Source of the DNA: Amorphochlora amoebiformis
Lineage: Eukaryota; Cercozoa; Chlorarachniophyceae
Direction: 5' to 3'
Length of the DNA stretch: 64,000 bases
NCBI GenBank assembly: GCA_054601695.1
Contig: BAAHQB010000206.1
Span: 186,001 to 250,000, forward strand
Position numbers and translations under genes: made by a program. The notes beneath the pieces are model-generated. The model was not told the origin of the DNA and made no database searches. It saw only the letters and a program-made list of their open reading frames with translations. Positions 53,799 to 64,000 of this stretch are shown here, piece by piece. Position 1 is the stretch's first letter; every line of letters begins with the position of its first letter.

Positions 53799-53991
53799 CA
53801 TATATATATATATAATACATACATACATACTCCCATACACTATTTCCAGTCTCTACCTCGCAACAGCTGATATATGCCGGAAGGAAAACTGTCCCGTTGT
53901 GGTGCTGGATCTCATGAGAGCTGCTTTGAACGACGGGATCGGTCTGACGGCTACACTCAAGGTCGACCGAAAGGAAGATGATTATCCCTAA
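52797..53991 (+). CDS. Small secreted or membrane-anchored helical protein
   Basis: Three exons (52797-52961, 53151-53341, 53850-53991, stop TAA) encode 165 residues. The N-terminus [18 protein letters not shown] is a signal peptide or single membrane anchor. The rest is predicted helical and charged ([35 protein letters not shown]) with two Cys close together in [10 protein letters not shown]. It is not recognised. The basic n-region before the hydrophobic core would fit a signal anchor as well as a cleaved leader. Exon phases match without ambiguity. The last intron is (TA)n/(TG)n. Confidence 0.72.
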
Positions 53992-54149
53992 CTCGGGCTA
54001 GGGAAGCAAAAGAAATGAAGTTGAAGTTTGTCCTAGACTTGCTAGGGCCAGGGTTCCGTTTATCGTTTAGGCTCTAAGGTTGGGTTTAGGGTTGTAGCGA
54101 TGTTAGGACTTGGCATGTTAGTATAAGCTGGAGGAAGGAGAGTAGCCTT

Positions 54150-54190
54150 AAATCTCTAGAAATCTCCAGAAATCTCCAGAAATCTCCAGG
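54150..54190. repeat. Four-fold AAATCTCCAG repeat
   Basis: A 10-bp unit, AAATCTCTAG then AAATCTCCAG three times, lies between two genes. Each unit ends in a potential CAG acceptor. Confidence 0.85.
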
Positions 54191-54224
54191 AGCCACGTGT
54201 CTGACCCTAATTACTTGAATCTAG

Positions 54225-64000
<9,776 letters not shown>

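Overview
This is a eukaryotic, extremely intron-rich window, probably from a unicellular protist. Most introns consist of simple repeats: (TA)n, (TG)n/(CA)n, (GA)n/(CT)n and long arrays of the telomere-like hexamer CCCTAA. Coding sequence is cut into exons of roughly 20-200 bp. Almost every exon can be read only by joining consecutive AG...GT-bounded blocks whose reading phases agree; the long Tyr/Ile-rich or Leu/Thr-rich open frames are translated microsatellites. The TTAGGG-type repeat and a class C GPCR with a long extracellular domain would fit a unicellular relative of animals, but the species is not established.

Layout. (1) 1-2035, minus: left-truncated gene for a Ser/Arg/Pro-rich, mostly disordered protein. 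(2) 2783-8307, plus: 14-exon nuclear gene with four copies of an unfamiliar ~75-residue repeat, a basic/coiled linker and a C-terminal BET/GTE-like bromodomain. (3) 9808-13620, minus: four-exon gene for a small, probably secreted protein. (4) 14941-45565, plus: about 46 exons over 30.6 kb coding a GABA-B-like class C GPCR (Venus-flytrap/ANF ligand domain, seven TM helices, coiled-coil and Ser-rich tail); upstream start not found. (5) 46781-47845, minus: fragments of a possible gene. (6) 47882-51619, plus: eight-exon SENP8/NEDP1-like NEDD8 protease. (7) 52346-52630, minus: intronless Lys/Glu-rich 94-residue protein, divergent from (8) 52797-53991, plus: three-exon, 165-residue secreted or membrane-anchored protein. 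(9) 54225-64000, plus: TPR-like helical-repeat gene running off the right edge.

The most striking signal is a repeated architecture I call exon-edge duplication. In the GPCR and TPR genes, many introns hold one to eight decayed copies of part of the neighbouring exon. Copies of an exon's 5' edge (with acceptor region) lie in the intron before it; copies of its 3' edge (with donor) lie in the intron after it. Copies are separated by whichever simple repeat fills that intron. This is what serial tandem duplication would leave when one breakpoint lies in the intronic repeat and the other inside the exon. Few exceptions were seen: two inverted copies, one 3'-edge copy upstream, and one distant copy. 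Several donors that abut repeat tracts also seem to lack GT. All genes and exons were called by eye from splice motifs, phase continuity and family resemblance; no search was run.
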